Below are positions 1 through 6,805 of a stretch of 27,786 nucleotides of DNA, one piece after another. A model generated the notes under the pieces. The model worked only from the letters and a program-made list of their open reading frames with translations, did no database searches and was not told where the DNA came from. Position numbers and translations under genes: made by a program. The stretch is from positions 1 to 27,786 of IMG/VR virus record IMGVR_UViG_3300006919_000330, one strand, 5' to 3'. Positions within the stretch are counted from its first letter, which is position 1; the number at the start of each line of letters is the position of its first letter. The DNA comes from a virus.

Positions 1-334
1 CTTTTCGTTGGCCGTTGATAACGGCAAGGACAAGAACGGCAACAAACGTGACTCGACCTGGTATGATTGTTCAATCTGGGGGAAACGCGCCCAGTCGCTT
101 CAAGGCCACATATCCAAGGGCAGTAAGCTGACGCTTTCAGGGCGTCCATCTGCGCGGTGCTACAATGACAAGGCGTATCTGGGCATCACGGTGAACGAAC
201 TGGCCTTCCAAGGCGGCGGGCAGCAACAGGGCGAACCACAGGGCGGAGGCTATGCCGGTCAGGGGGCAAGTGCTGGCGCTGGTGGCGTTGGCGACCTAGA
301 TGACGAAATCCCCTTCAATCGGGTGGATGCGTGA
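1..334 (+). CDS. ssb: Single-stranded DNA-binding protein, 5'-truncated
   Basis: C-terminal part of a bacterial/phage SSB that coats single-stranded DNA during replication and recombination. The reading frame is already open at the left edge (codons from base 2), so the start lies outside the window. Visible are the OB-fold segment around FSLAVDNG and the TWYDCSIWGKRAQSL strand, then SKGSKLTLSGRPS, a Gly/Gln-rich linker and an acidic tip DLDDEIPF. The tip is followed by five more residues (NRVDA), whereas bacterial SSBs normally end at IPF; the extra tail could change binding to host SSB partner proteins (inference). The stop overlaps the next ATG (TGATG), which suggests translational coupling. 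The family call is firm. Confidence 0.9.
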   Translation, partial: FSLAVDNGKDKNGNKRDSTWYDCSIWGKRAQSLQGHISKGSKLTLSGRPSARCYNDKAYLGITVNELAFQGGGQQQGEPQGGGYAGQGASAGAGGVGDLDDEIPFNRVDA

Positions 335-573
335 TGGGCATACGGGAAAGATGGCGTAAATTTTGGTGCAAGCACAAGAACGTCAGGACGGTAGTTACGA
401 TGTACTATGGACCGATGGTAGAGACGAAATCTACATGCATAGGCTGCGGGGAAACCGTTTTGCCAAGAATTGGGGTCATGTCGCACGAATCGATTGTCAA
501 GCATCTATCAGAGGGACGAAATTTAATTGAGGGCGAAGATGTCGTTTTATTTGATGATTGTGCGGGCGTGTGA
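334..573 (+). CDS. Small hypothetical protein with Cys/His pairs
   Basis: A 79-residue protein of unknown function. The start is taken as the ATG inside the TGATG overlap with the SSB stop; a GTG lies one codon upstream. It carries a WCKHKN segment near the N-terminus and a CIGCG pair near residue 37, a CxH...CxxC arrangement that could bind zinc; this is a pattern seen by eye, not an established family match. It belongs to a chain of small genes joined by stop/start overlaps, so it is probably co-translated with its neighbours. Confidence 0.6.
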   Translation: MGIRERWRKFWCKHKNVRTVVTMYYGPMVETKSTCIGCGETVLPRIGVMSHESIVKHLSEGRNLIEGEDVVLFDDCAGV

Positions 574-725
574 TGACCGAGCAAACAATCAAAGACCTAT
601 GCAAGCCGCTATCAGCAAAGGTTATGCCCAAATCAGCCCATATGTCTGAAGTCGGTCTATTGAAAACCGATGCTGAAATGCTGGCAATACAACGCAGACA
701 GCAGAAGAAAGGTAAGGCTAAGTGA
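573..725 (+). CDS. 50-residue hypothetical protein
   Basis: Short open frame beginning MTEQTIKDLCKPLSAK and ending in a very basic tail, QRRQQKKGKAK. Its ATG overlaps the preceding stop as TGATG and its own stop overlaps a downstream GTG, so it fills exactly the gap between two better supported small genes. No family recognised. The basic C-terminus would fit nucleic-acid or membrane contact, but that is only inference. Support comes from the overlap pattern, not from homology. Confidence 0.5.
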   Translation: MTEQTIKDLCKPLSAKVMPKSAHMSEVGLLKTDAEMLAIQRRQQKKGKAK

Positions 726-739
726 TTGAAGGTATAGAA

Positions 740-934
740 ATGATTAGGATTGGCGGCGTTCAGGCTGAAGTGATGAATGATCGTTTGTATTTCCCGTATT
801 GGGAACTTGAATTGAATGACGACCAAGTTCACGCACTTTGCGCGGTATTCGCGGCGCTTGGCTATGACCTTAGCGGTTATGCGTCTCTCGGCTTGCCTGA
901 ATACACATACAAAACTAAAGCGAAGGTGAAGTGA
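740..934 (+). CDS. Small hypothetical protein, 64 residues
   Basis: Unknown function. I prefer the ATG at 740 because GAAGG stands seven bases upstream; an in-frame GTG at 722 overlaps the previous stop and is also preceded by AAAGG, so a version six residues longer is possible. The protein is acidic in the middle (PYWELELNDDQVHAL), followed by a short alanine-rich helix and a basic tail (KTKAKVK). The stop overlaps the next gene's ATG (TGATG). No domain recognised. Confidence 0.55.
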   Translation: MIRIGGVQAEVMNDRLYFPYWELELNDDQVHALCAVFAALGYDLSGYASLGLPEYTYKTKAKVK

Positions 935-1179
935 TGGTGGATATTGTTCTGTTTGCTATCACTGTGGCAGCTACTCTCGCTATTTTATGGCCGTTATGGT
1001 GCAATGAAAAGACATACCGGAACAAGATTCGCCTACTGGATAGATACAGGGAAAGCGGCTTTGTGGATGAAAAATTGCGCCGCATGGCTTATGATGTGTC
1101 TTACGAAGATGAGTTTTACGACAGGTTGTTTTTACGAAACTGGCGAAAGCGATACGAGGTAAAAACCCTTGAAAAATAA
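934..1179 (+). CDS. Small single-pass membrane protein
   Basis: An 81-residue protein with one clear transmembrane segment at about residues 3-20 (IVLFAITVAATLAILWPLW), followed by a charged Arg/Lys/Asp/Glu-rich cytoplasmic-type domain. The ATG is taken at the TGATG overlap; a GTG one codon upstream is less likely. Function unknown; small early membrane proteins of this kind in phages are sometimes exclusion or host-takeover factors, but nothing here shows that. The last codons overlap the -35 element of the promoter at 1169-1196. Confidence 0.6.
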   Translation: MVDIVLFAITVAATLAILWPLWCNEKTYRNKIRLLDRYRESGFVDEKLRRMAYDVSYEDEFYDRLFLRNWRKRYEVKTLEK

Positions 1180-1196
1180 GGGCAATTTGCTACAAT
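1169..1196 (+). promoter_or_regulatory. Sigma70-like promoter
   Basis: TTGAAA at 1169-1174 and TACAAT at 1191-1196 with a 16-base spacer. Each hexamer matches the consensus in five of six positions. It lies at the very end of the preceding small gene and faces a non-coding stretch of about 180 bases before the next start codon, so a separate transcript with a long leader is expected. Assigned by eye only. Confidence 0.6.
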
Positions 1197-1202
1197 AAAC
1201 CA

Positions 1203-1352
1203 CTACAGGTGCCAAGGCTACCTGACCCAAACCAGCCTTACGGTCGATGGTGGGGCCGATATAACCACCACCCACATTTTGATCATGCGACCTTAGCCGC
1301 AATTCTGGCGAGCAGCGGGGAACCAATGATGGTTCTTGGTCGTATGTTCTAA
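1203..1352 (+). promoter_or_regulatory. Non-coding, hairpin-rich leader (candidate structured RNA)
   Basis: Between the promoter at 1169-1196 and the ATG at 1374 there is no gene of normal size. Pairings seen by eye: AAGGCT 1214-1219 with AGCCTT 1234-1239; a competing CAGGT 1206-1210 with ACCTG 1220-1224; TGGTGG 1248-1253 with CCACCA 1265-1270; and a possible three-way junction closed by CATGCGACC 1284-1292 with GGTCGTATG 1338-1346 (nine pairs, one G-U), enclosing CCGC 1297-1300 with GCGG 1315-1318 and GAACCA 1320-1325 with TGGTTC 1330-1335. An eight-codon frame (MMVLGRMF, 1326-1352) lies in the last hairpin. I do not recognise a known riboswitch or tRNA. It could be a riboswitch, an attenuator or a small RNA. 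Confidence 0.45.
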
Positions 1353-1373
1353 GCGTGTAGAGTGGAGAGCAAC

Positions 1374-1637
1374 ATGGACTTACAGACATACATCATCGCG
1401 GCCTTTGCCAAGGGCAAGCCACGAACAACAGCGGAGATTTGTGAATCGTTCCAGCGTGAAACGGAACGGGTCATCGACGCACACACGATGGCCAATCACT
1501 TGCGGTTCCTAGAACGTAACGGCGTTATCGAAAACGGCGGTCAGGTTGGTAACGACACAATATGGGACCCGGTAGCCCCAAGGCCGGTGTTTAAGTCGGT
1601 GCGCACTGAAACGGCATTCGTGCCAGCAGACATGTAG
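1374..1637 (+). CDS. Small predicted winged-helix DNA-binding protein
   Basis: An 87-residue protein starting MDLQTYIIAAF; GGAGAG lies just upstream of the ATG, which makes the in-frame GTG at 1362 unlikely. The order KPRTTAEICESF, then DAHTMANHLRFLERNGVIENGG, then NDTIWDPV, resembles a winged helix-turn-helix: a recognition-type helix with HLRFLERNGVI followed by a beta wing. This suggests a small transcription regulator (inference from pattern). It is the first gene downstream of the promoter and structured leader, so its expression may be controlled by that RNA. Confidence 0.6.
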   Translation: MDLQTYIIAAFAKGKPRTTAEICESFQRETERVIDAHTMANHLRFLERNGVIENGGQVGNDTIWDPVAPRPVFKSVRTETAFVPADM

Positions 1638-1648
1638 GGGGGTCTGAA

Positions 1649-1963
1649 ATGAGTAAGACTTTCACAGTTATTCCTTACGGCAAAAGGTTCAAGACTATTT
1701 GCCAAGTAGATGGGGTGCCGACTGTATCGTGGGTATCTAAAAACAAACGATCAGCCCGCCGAAAGGGTGAAGAATACGTGTACGGCAAGCGTACAGCAAC
1801 TCGAAGATACACTACTGCCCACGGGCGGAGGTTGAACGAGGACAGAAGCAGAGTGCCAAAGTGCGCCCCTATGATTTCGGGCACCGGTCCTATCTCAAAG
1901 GCGCAGTTTGCCGTATTGTTTGCCGGACTTTTTGGAACGGAACACAAGGAGCAACAGCAATGA
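1649..1963 (+). CDS. Small basic hypothetical protein
   Basis: A 104-residue protein with a good ribosome site (AGGGGGG before the ATG). The N-terminal 70 residues are rich in Arg and Lys (KNKRSARRKGEEYVYGKR, then TATRRYTTAHGRR), with an aromatic beta-like start (FTVIPYGKRFKTICQVDG). The tail is hydrophobic and then Gln-rich. No family recognised; the strong positive charge would fit nucleic-acid binding. The stop overlaps the ATG of a very short downstream frame. Confidence 0.55.
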   Translation: MSKTFTVIPYGKRFKTICQVDGVPTVSWVSKNKRSARRKGEEYVYGKRTATRRYTTAHGRRLNEDRSRVPKCAPMISGTGPISKAQFAVLFAGLFGTEHKEQQQ

Positions 1964-2007
1964 CTGATACCAGCGACACCACACCAATTGACCAACACCA
2001 CCAATAG
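1960..2007 (+). CDS. Possible 15-residue peptide
   Basis: A tiny frame (MTDTSDTTPIDQHHQ) whose ATG overlaps the preceding stop as ATGA and is preceded by a very good AAGGAG ribosome site about eight bases away. Nothing else in this stretch would use that site. It could be a real micropeptide, a translation-coupling element or the remnant of a longer gene. Support is the ribosome site only. Confidence 0.25.
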   Translation: MTDTSDTTPIDQHHQ

Positions 2008-2028
2008 GCATACAATCAGCAAAACACG

Positions 2029-2520
2029 ATGGGGCAGGCCGTGAAAGTAAAGAAGCGCAAAAGAACCAAAGCGCCGGAAATCGAAACAGGCAATGGCAGC
2101 GCAGTGCGCCCAACGCCAGAGCGAATGGCCCAAGGTGAATGGGCAATGCCGCAGGGAAACATGAAATCACAGCAACCAATCGTTGATATGGCATGCGACA
2201 CTATCGGCAGGCTGTTTGCATCTAGGCAAATCAACGGTAGCCAAGAGCAGGCCGCAAGATCGTTCCAAGAGGCAAGAGAAGCGTTCAAGCGAGAACTGCC
2301 AGATATATCTGGTTTCAAGTCGTGCATAGCTGGATCGGTTCCAGGTTATGACGATGGCGACGGGGACCAATCCGTTCTTGACCGATACCGTGGCCTTGAA
2401 CGCAAACTGACCAGACACCAGCGCGTTGAACTTGTCAGAGCATGTGACGATGAGCGCCTTGTATCATTAGCCAATCTAACATCAGGGCTAGACGCATTGA
2501 TATACGTTGACAGGGGCTAA
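2029..2520 (+). CDS. Hypothetical protein in the late-regulator position
   Basis: A 163-residue protein with a strongly basic N-terminus (VKVKKRKRTKAP), a segment RPTPERMAQGEW and a helical C-terminal half (QEQAARSFQEAREAFKREL; LDRYRGLERKLTRHQRVEL). The layout resembles, by eye and weakly, an alphaproteobacterial phage family found just upstream of terminase genes whose helical C-terminus looks like a sigma or helix-turn-helix domain. Its 3' end contains a promoter-like sequence and is followed at once by an intrinsic terminator, the context of lambdoid Q-type late antiterminators. A regulatory role is inference from position; sequence similarity to Q proteins was not seen. The start codon has only a weak ribosome site. 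Confidence 0.6.
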   Translation: MGQAVKVKKRKRTKAPEIETGNGSAVRPTPERMAQGEWAMPQGNMKSQQPIVDMACDTIGRLFASRQINGSQEQAARSFQEAREAFKRELPDISGFKSCIAGSVPGYDDGDGDQSVLDRYRGLERKLTRHQRVELVRACDDERLVSLANLTSGLDALIYVDRG

Positions 2521-2535
2521 AAAATTGCCTACTTT
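2507..2535 (+). promoter_or_regulatory. Candidate late promoter
   Basis: A perfect TTGACA at 2507-2512, a 17-base spacer and TACTTT at 2530-2535 (three of six consensus positions). It overlaps the last codons of the 163-residue gene. Predicted initiation near 2542 would place the intrinsic terminator at 2551-2577 immediately downstream, as in the promoter/terminator pairs that Q-type antiterminators act on. The weak -10 keeps confidence moderate. Confidence 0.45.
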
Positions 2536-2550
2536 CACATCTAACGAATT

Positions 2551-2577
2551 GCGTCCAGATTATAGGGCGCTTTTTTT
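2551..2577 (+). terminator. Intrinsic terminator
   Basis: GCGTCC at 2551-2556 pairs with GGGCGC at 2565-2570 (six pairs, one G-U, eight-base loop) and is followed directly by seven T residues at 2571-2577. It separates the early/middle genes from the late operon, both of which read rightward, so transcription of late genes must start after it or read through it. Confidence 0.8.
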
Positions 2578-2607
2578 GTATCAAGCCCACAGTGGGGCAA
2601 ACCACAC

Positions 2608-2754
2608 ATGACACCACAACAGCACATGGCTGACGTTGCCCTTGCCGATTGGTTAATCCAGTCAGAGCAAGACGGGCACGAACGCAAAGACCTTATCGAA
2701 GCAATGGCCCGTTTCATCCAAGATGTAATGGCCACAAGAGAAGCAACGGACTGA
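2608..2754 (+). CDS. 48-residue hypothetical protein
   Basis: Short frame starting MTPQQHMADVALADWLIQSE, predicted helical and acidic, with no recognised domain. An internal ATG at 2626 is an alternative start; the ribosome site before either is poor. It is the first gene after the terminator and lies a few bases upstream of the next small gene, so it is probably the first gene of the late operon. Its coding status rests on position and on a compact open frame in an otherwise fully coding region. Confidence 0.45.
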   Translation: MTPQQHMADVALADWLIQSEQDGHERKDLIEAMARFIQDVMATREATD

Positions 2755-2758
2755 TTGT

Positions 2759-2971
2759 ATGCCGACAATCCAATCGCTAGCAATCATCAGAAATAGAAGC
2801 AAGGCACTTGGCAAGCGCCCATCAACAAAGTCCGATCGGATCGTAAGTCTGATGACTTATGGGACAGACGCCGCCTTAACGGAATATGCCGGTTACCTTC
2901 TATCGCAAGGTGACGAAGTAGGTCACGACGCCATTCTGGGCATTTCCAAGTGGCTCAACGAACAGGGATAA
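2759..2971 (+). CDS. Small hypothetical protein, 70 residues
   Basis: Unknown function. It starts MPTIQSLAIIRNRSKALGKRPS, followed by a helical region with TDAALTEYAGYLLSQGDEVGHDAILGISKWL. No motif recognised. It sits between two other small genes directly upstream of terminase, separated by four bases from each, a typical tightly packed phage arrangement. Confidence 0.55.
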   Translation: MPTIQSLAIIRNRSKALGKRPSTKSDRIVSLMTYGTDAALTEYAGYLLSQGDEVGHDAILGISKWLNEQG

Positions 2972-2975
2972 GACA

Positions 2976-3266
2976 ATGGCACTAGCACAAATCGCTTTCG
3001 TAAAGGCACTTGATGGCCTTGCGCAAATATCAGCGGCAACACCGCGAGCGACAGAAACGAAAACATCTTTCGCAACCAGCACGCAAACAACGATGACGTC
3101 ATCCAATTTTGACACATTGGAAATCACGACAGACACAACGCTTTGGGTAGCTGTAGGCACAAACCCAACAGCAGCGTCAAACGCTGATAGGCTTGTATTG
3201 GCCGGACAAACCCGCAACTTTGGGCATATTCCAGTGGGTTCGAAAGTGGCAATCATCGCCGCTTAA
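2976..3266 (+). CDS. Small Thr/Ala-rich protein, possible virion component
   Basis: A 96-residue protein rich in Thr, Ala and Ser, with alternating hydrophobic positions suggesting beta strands (FDTLEITTDTTLWVAVGTNP, then RLVLAGQTRNFGHIPVGSKVAII). The composition resembles small phage structural or decoration proteins, but its place upstream of terminase is unusual for such a gene. Function not assigned. The start follows the previous stop by four bases. Confidence 0.5.
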   Translation: MALAQIAFVKALDGLAQISAATPRATETKTSFATSTQTTMTSSNFDTLEITTDTTLWVAVGTNPTAASNADRLVLAGQTRNFGHIPVGSKVAIIAA

Positions 3267-3300
3267 ACCGTAAAGCATTCAAAAGGTTGGTGATTTTAAA

Positions 3301-3591
3301 ATGGCAGGTAACGCAAACTCAGGCAGAAAGGCCAACGAGAACGTATTTAGACACGCAATTCTTGAGAAGCTGGACGCGCTTGATCCTAAAAGCGACCGCA
3401 AGAGAATATACAACATTGCGGGCGTTCTTCTCAAACTTGCAGAAGGCGGAGACCTTCAGGCTATCCGTGAAGTCATGGATCGCGTTGATGGCAAGCCAAA
3501 GCAGTCTACAGAGGTAAGCGGACCTGATGGGGGGGCAATCCCAATTAGTGAGGTTGTCTACAAGATAATTGACCCAACAAGGCAGGATTGA
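3301..3591 (+). CDS. terS: Terminase small subunit (putative)
   Basis: A 96-residue protein that would recognise phage DNA and deliver it to the packaging motor. Visible are the N-terminal GNANSGRKAN motif common in small terminases and terminase-associated proteins, a helical middle with LLKLAEGGDLQAIREVMDRVDGKPKQ, and an SGPDGG turn. GGTGA lies seven bases before the ATG. It directly precedes and overlaps the large terminase gene. At 96 residues it is shorter than P22 gp3 (about 160); it may correspond to the GRK-type DUF5681-like family. Role inferred from motif plus position. Confidence 0.7.
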   Translation: MAGNANSGRKANENVFRHAILEKLDALDPKSDRKRIYNIAGVLLKLAEGGDLQAIREVMDRVDGKPKQSTEVSGPDGGAIPISEVVYKIIDPTRQD

Positions 3592-4948
3592 ACCAAAGGT
3601 AGCCAGATGGGCTGTTCCTCTAATTGGTCCCTGCCGTTACAAGGGGGCCAGGGGCGGTCGTTCCGGCGGTAAGTCGCATCAGTTTTGTGAATTGGCTGCG
3701 GCAAAGATGGCGGCGCGGCCTGACTTCAAGGTTGCCGGGATTCGGGAAATCCAGAAGTCTATCAAATACAGTTTGAAAAGCCTGTTGGAGAAAAAGATAT
3801 ACGAGCAGGGCGCTTCGTATCTGTTTGATATGCAGGGGCAGGAAATAAAGAGGCACGGTGCTGATGGTGTTGCCATATTCTTAGGCATGCAGGACCACAC
3901 GGCGGACGCTGTGAAGGGGCTTGAGGACTTTGACCTAGGACTGGTTGATGAGGCCAACGCACTAAGCGCAACATCGGTTAAGAAGCTAACACCTACATTT
4001 CGTAAGCAGGGGTCTGAACTTTGGTTCGCATGGAACCCTGACAATGAACTAGACGCGGTTGACAGGTTCTTCGCCGATAACGACGGACACGAAGATTTCA
4101 CGGTTGTTGATGTAAACATTTCGGATAACCCGTTTGTCAGTGACACGGCTTGGTCTGAATATGAGAGGGAAAAGGTAAGGGCTGACGCGGCTAAGGCCAG
4201 AATATCTGCATCAAGGGCTGTTGGTGAGGAACCAGCACCGGCTGATTTGGCTATTCTTGACATATTCACCCACGTTTGGCTTGGCGGGTATGACAGCAGA
4301 TCGCAGCGCATTGTGTTTCACAACTGGCGTCTTGGCGAGGTTATGGTGCCGGATAACGCAGTATGGTTCTACGGTGTGGATTGGGGTTTTGCGTCTGACC
4401 CACTGGCGGGCAATAGGTTCTGTTTGCCTGATTACGACGCGGCGATAAGGGAAAAGCGACCACCGAAGTTATACATAACGCACGAAATAAACGGCGTTGG
4501 CATTCGGAATGAAGATTTGGTTGACAAGATCAGCGAATTGCCTGGCGTCGCCAAATGGCCATCATACGCTGACAATGCGCGGCCAGAACTGATCGACCAG
4601 TGTAGAAGAAACGGCCTGCCAAGGATGCGGGCAGCGAAAAAGGGTAAAGGTTCTGTTGAGGATGGGTATTCCTTCCTCCAAAGCATGGATATTATTATCC
4701 ACCCTAGATGCACAAACACGGTGCAGGAATTCAAGACGCATTCTTACAAGGTCATAAAACATACGGGCGAAATTCTTACCGTACCGGAAGATAAAGATAA
4801 CCACCACATTGACGATATACGTTACGCTGTTGAAGGCCTTCACCGGAAAGGCAAGCTAATTGCAATCGAGACAGTTAAACCAGAACGTCGCCGGGACTAT
4901 GGCACAGATGATGATTACGAGGCGGAAACTTCATGGAAAGTAATGTAG
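3569..4948 (+). CDS. terL: Terminase large subunit
   Basis: The packaging motor and nuclease: it pumps DNA into the prohead with ATP and cuts the concatemer. ATPase motifs: Walker A-like GGRSGGKS at residues 29-36, Walker B LGLVDEAN at 123-130 with D127 and E128, and a coupling motif LWFAWNPD at about 151-158. The RNase-H-like nuclease domain follows, with acidic residues D271 (GVDWGF), D335 (YADNA) and D415/D416 (HIDDIRYA). At 459 residues it is normal for Terminase_3/PBSX-type proteins. The start is TTG at 3569, inside terS; no in-frame ATG precedes the Walker A motif, so the exact start is uncertain. Its end overlaps the portal start by 16 bases. Confidence 0.95.
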   Translation: MTQQGRIEPKVARWAVPLIGPCRYKGARGGRSGGKSHQFCELAAAKMAARPDFKVAGIREIQKSIKYSLKSLLEKKIYEQGASYLFDMQGQEIKRHGADGVAIFLGMQDHTADAVKGLEDFDLGLVDEANALSATSVKKLTPTFRKQGSELWFAWNPDNELDAVDRFFADNDGHEDFTVVDVNISDNPFVSDTAWSEYEREKVRADAAKARISASRAVGEEPAPADLAILDIFTHVWLGGYDSRSQRIVFHNWRLGEVMVPDNAVWFYGVDWGFASDPLAGNRFCLPDYDAAIREKRPPKLYITHEINGVGIRNEDLVDKISELPGVAKWPSYADNARPELIDQCRRNGLPRMRAAKKGKGSVEDGYSFLQSMDIIIHPRCTNTVQEFKTHSYKVIKHTGEILTVPEDKDNHHIDDIRYAVEGLHRKGKLIAIETVKPERRRDYGTDDDYEAETSWKVM

Positions 4949-6726
4949 AAAAGCGCGTCCAGCAGTTTGAGGCTGCTGAGGACGCGACTTTCGCCGCCCG
5001 CCAATCGTCTGAGCGGTGCCGCGACTATTACAATGGCAAGCAACTGTCTGCCGCTGAACTTCTGGAATACAAAAAACGCGGGCAACCACCAATCGTCAAC
5101 AACCGCATTCGGCGCAAGGTGGACTGGCTGCGTGGTCTTGAAATGCAATCAAGGACAGACCCACGGGCGTTCCCGCGCACACCCGACCATGAACAGGGGG
5201 CGGAGGCGGCTACGGATTCCATCCGGTATGTGTGTGACAACGAGGACTTTGACAAAAAGCGTTCTGGCGTATGGGATGACATTCTGGTTGAGGGATACGG
5301 CGGCGTTGAGGTCGTCCATAAGTTCAAGCCACCGATGAACGAGCCGAAGATATGCATTAACCGCTATCCGTTCGACCGTTTGTTCTATGACCCGCATTCA
5401 CGGGAGGCTGACTTCTCAGACGCGCAGTATAAAGGCGCAGTCGTTTGGTCTGATGCTGAAACTGTAAAGCGTGATTACCCTCGCGCCAAGGCCGCAATCG
5501 ATGGCCTTTTGACAGATGCAGGCGGAAGCGACACATACGACGACAGACCATCGTTCAAGGTTTGGGGTGATGCGTCACGCAAGCGCATTCGTGTTGTGCT
5601 TATCCACTATCGGGAAGATGGCATTTGGAAGTGGGCGAAGTTTACAAAGGGCGCTATCCTTGATGAAGGCGAAAGCCCGTATGTAGATGAGGACGGGGAG
5701 AGCGAATGCCCGTTGATTATGCAATCAGCTTATGTCGACCGGGACAATGACCGCTATGGCATGGTCAAAGACATGCTGGACCTGCAAGACGAGGTAAACA
5801 AGCGACGCTCAAAGGCCCTGCACTTGCTAAATTCTCGCCAGACCATCGGTGAAAAGGGTGCTGTTGATAGCGTCAAGAAGATGAAATTGGAAATGGCAAA
5901 GCCGGACGGACACATCGAGGTCCAGCCGGAAATGCGTTTCGAAATGATGAACACTAGCGATGTTACGGTCGGCCAGTTCAATTTGATGGAAGAAGCCAAG
6001 GCCGAACTTGACCTTATGGGGGCAAACTCAGGGCTTGCTGGTAAGACGGAGGGTAACGAGTCAGGCCGCGCTATCATGGCACGTCAGCAAGGCGGCATGA
6101 TTGAAATAGCACCACTCACGGACAATCTAAGCCACTTTACACGCGCCGTGTATCGGGCGGTCTGGAACCGCATCCGTCAATATTGGACGGCAGAGAAGTG
6201 GATCAGGGTTACAGACGACGAACGCAACGTTCGCTTTGTCGGCCTAAACCAGCCCGTGACGTTGCGTGAAAAGTTCAACACAATGGATGAGGACGCTATT
6301 CAAGAGATTGCGTACCAGATGCAGTTGGCCCCAGGCGACCCACGACTTGATATGGTCGCTGAGGTTACAAACCCAGTGGAGGAAATTGACGTTGATATTC
6401 TGCTGGAAGAAGTGCCGGATCAAGTCACGCTTGCTGGCGAAACGTTCGAACAACTGGTTAACCTGGCGACGTCACGCCCCGACGCAATCCCGATGGAAAT
6501 TCTAATCGAAAGCGCACCAAACATGCGCCGTGATATGAAAGAGAAACTGATCGAGGCTCTTGAAGCCCGTTCACAAGCAAATCAAGAACAAATGCAAATG
6601 CAGTCTCAGCGTGAAGATCAAAAGACGCAGACTGAAAGCATGAAGGCGATGGCAACTATCAATAAAGACAACGCCACAGCCGAAAAGACGCAGGTGGAGG
6701 CACAACTTGCCGCCATAGGCTACTGA
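4933..6726 (+). CDS. Portal protein, P22 gp1 type
   Basis: Forms the dodecameric ring at one capsid vertex through which DNA enters and leaves. The 597-residue sequence shows hallmarks of the P22-type family: SSERCRDYYNGKQLSAAELLEYKKRGQPPIVNN-type N-terminus, NRIRRKVDWLRGLE, then FDRLFYDPHSREADFSDA, an EVNKRRSKALHLLNSRQ helix and TEGNESGRAIMARQQ near residue 380. The C-terminal 50 residues are Gln-rich and helical, like the P22 portal barrel, though the protein is shorter than P22 gp1 (725). GAGGCGGAAAC precedes the ATG, which lies inside the terminase gene. Confidence 0.93.
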   Translation: MESNVEKRVQQFEAAEDATFAARQSSERCRDYYNGKQLSAAELLEYKKRGQPPIVNNRIRRKVDWLRGLEMQSRTDPRAFPRTPDHEQGAEAATDSIRYVCDNEDFDKKRSGVWDDILVEGYGGVEVVHKFKPPMNEPKICINRYPFDRLFYDPHSREADFSDAQYKGAVVWSDAETVKRDYPRAKAAIDGLLTDAGGSDTYDDRPSFKVWGDASRKRIRVVLIHYREDGIWKWAKFTKGAILDEGESPYVDEDGESECPLIMQSAYVDRDNDRYGMVKDMLDLQDEVNKRRSKALHLLNSRQTIGEKGAVDSVKKMKLEMAKPDGHIEVQPEMRFEMMNTSDVTVGQFNLMEEAKAELDLMGANSGLAGKTEGNESGRAIMARQQGGMIEIAPLTDNLSHFTRAVYRAVWNRIRQYWTAEKWIRVTDDERNVRFVGLNQPVTLREKFNTMDEDAIQEIAYQMQLAPGDPRLDMVAEVTNPVEEIDVDILLEEVPDQVTLAGETFEQLVNLATSRPDAIPMEILIESAPNMRRDMKEKLIEALEARSQANQEQMQMQSQREDQKTQTESMKAMATINKDNATAEKTQVEAQLAAIGY

Positions 6727-6805
6727 ACCCGCCGCCGGGGTTAACCGGGCGTTCGTGCCGCCAACGTTAAGGGCGTTTCGTGAAATCACAACGATAGGTG
6801 AAAAT

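Noticed and set aside
1203-1280. Possible tRNA or tRNA-like fold in the leader
   Set aside because: The hairpins do not give a seven-base anticodon loop or a T-loop motif such as GTTCRA in the right place.
3237-3256. GGGTTCGAAAGTGG resembling a tRNA T-arm
   Set aside because: It is coding sequence at the end of the 96-residue gene, and no matching acceptor, D or anticodon arms lie nearby.
3679-4311. A 210-residue minus-strand frame
   Set aside because: It is antisense to the terminase ATPase domain, whose plus-strand motifs are unmistakable; Ser-rich shadow frame.
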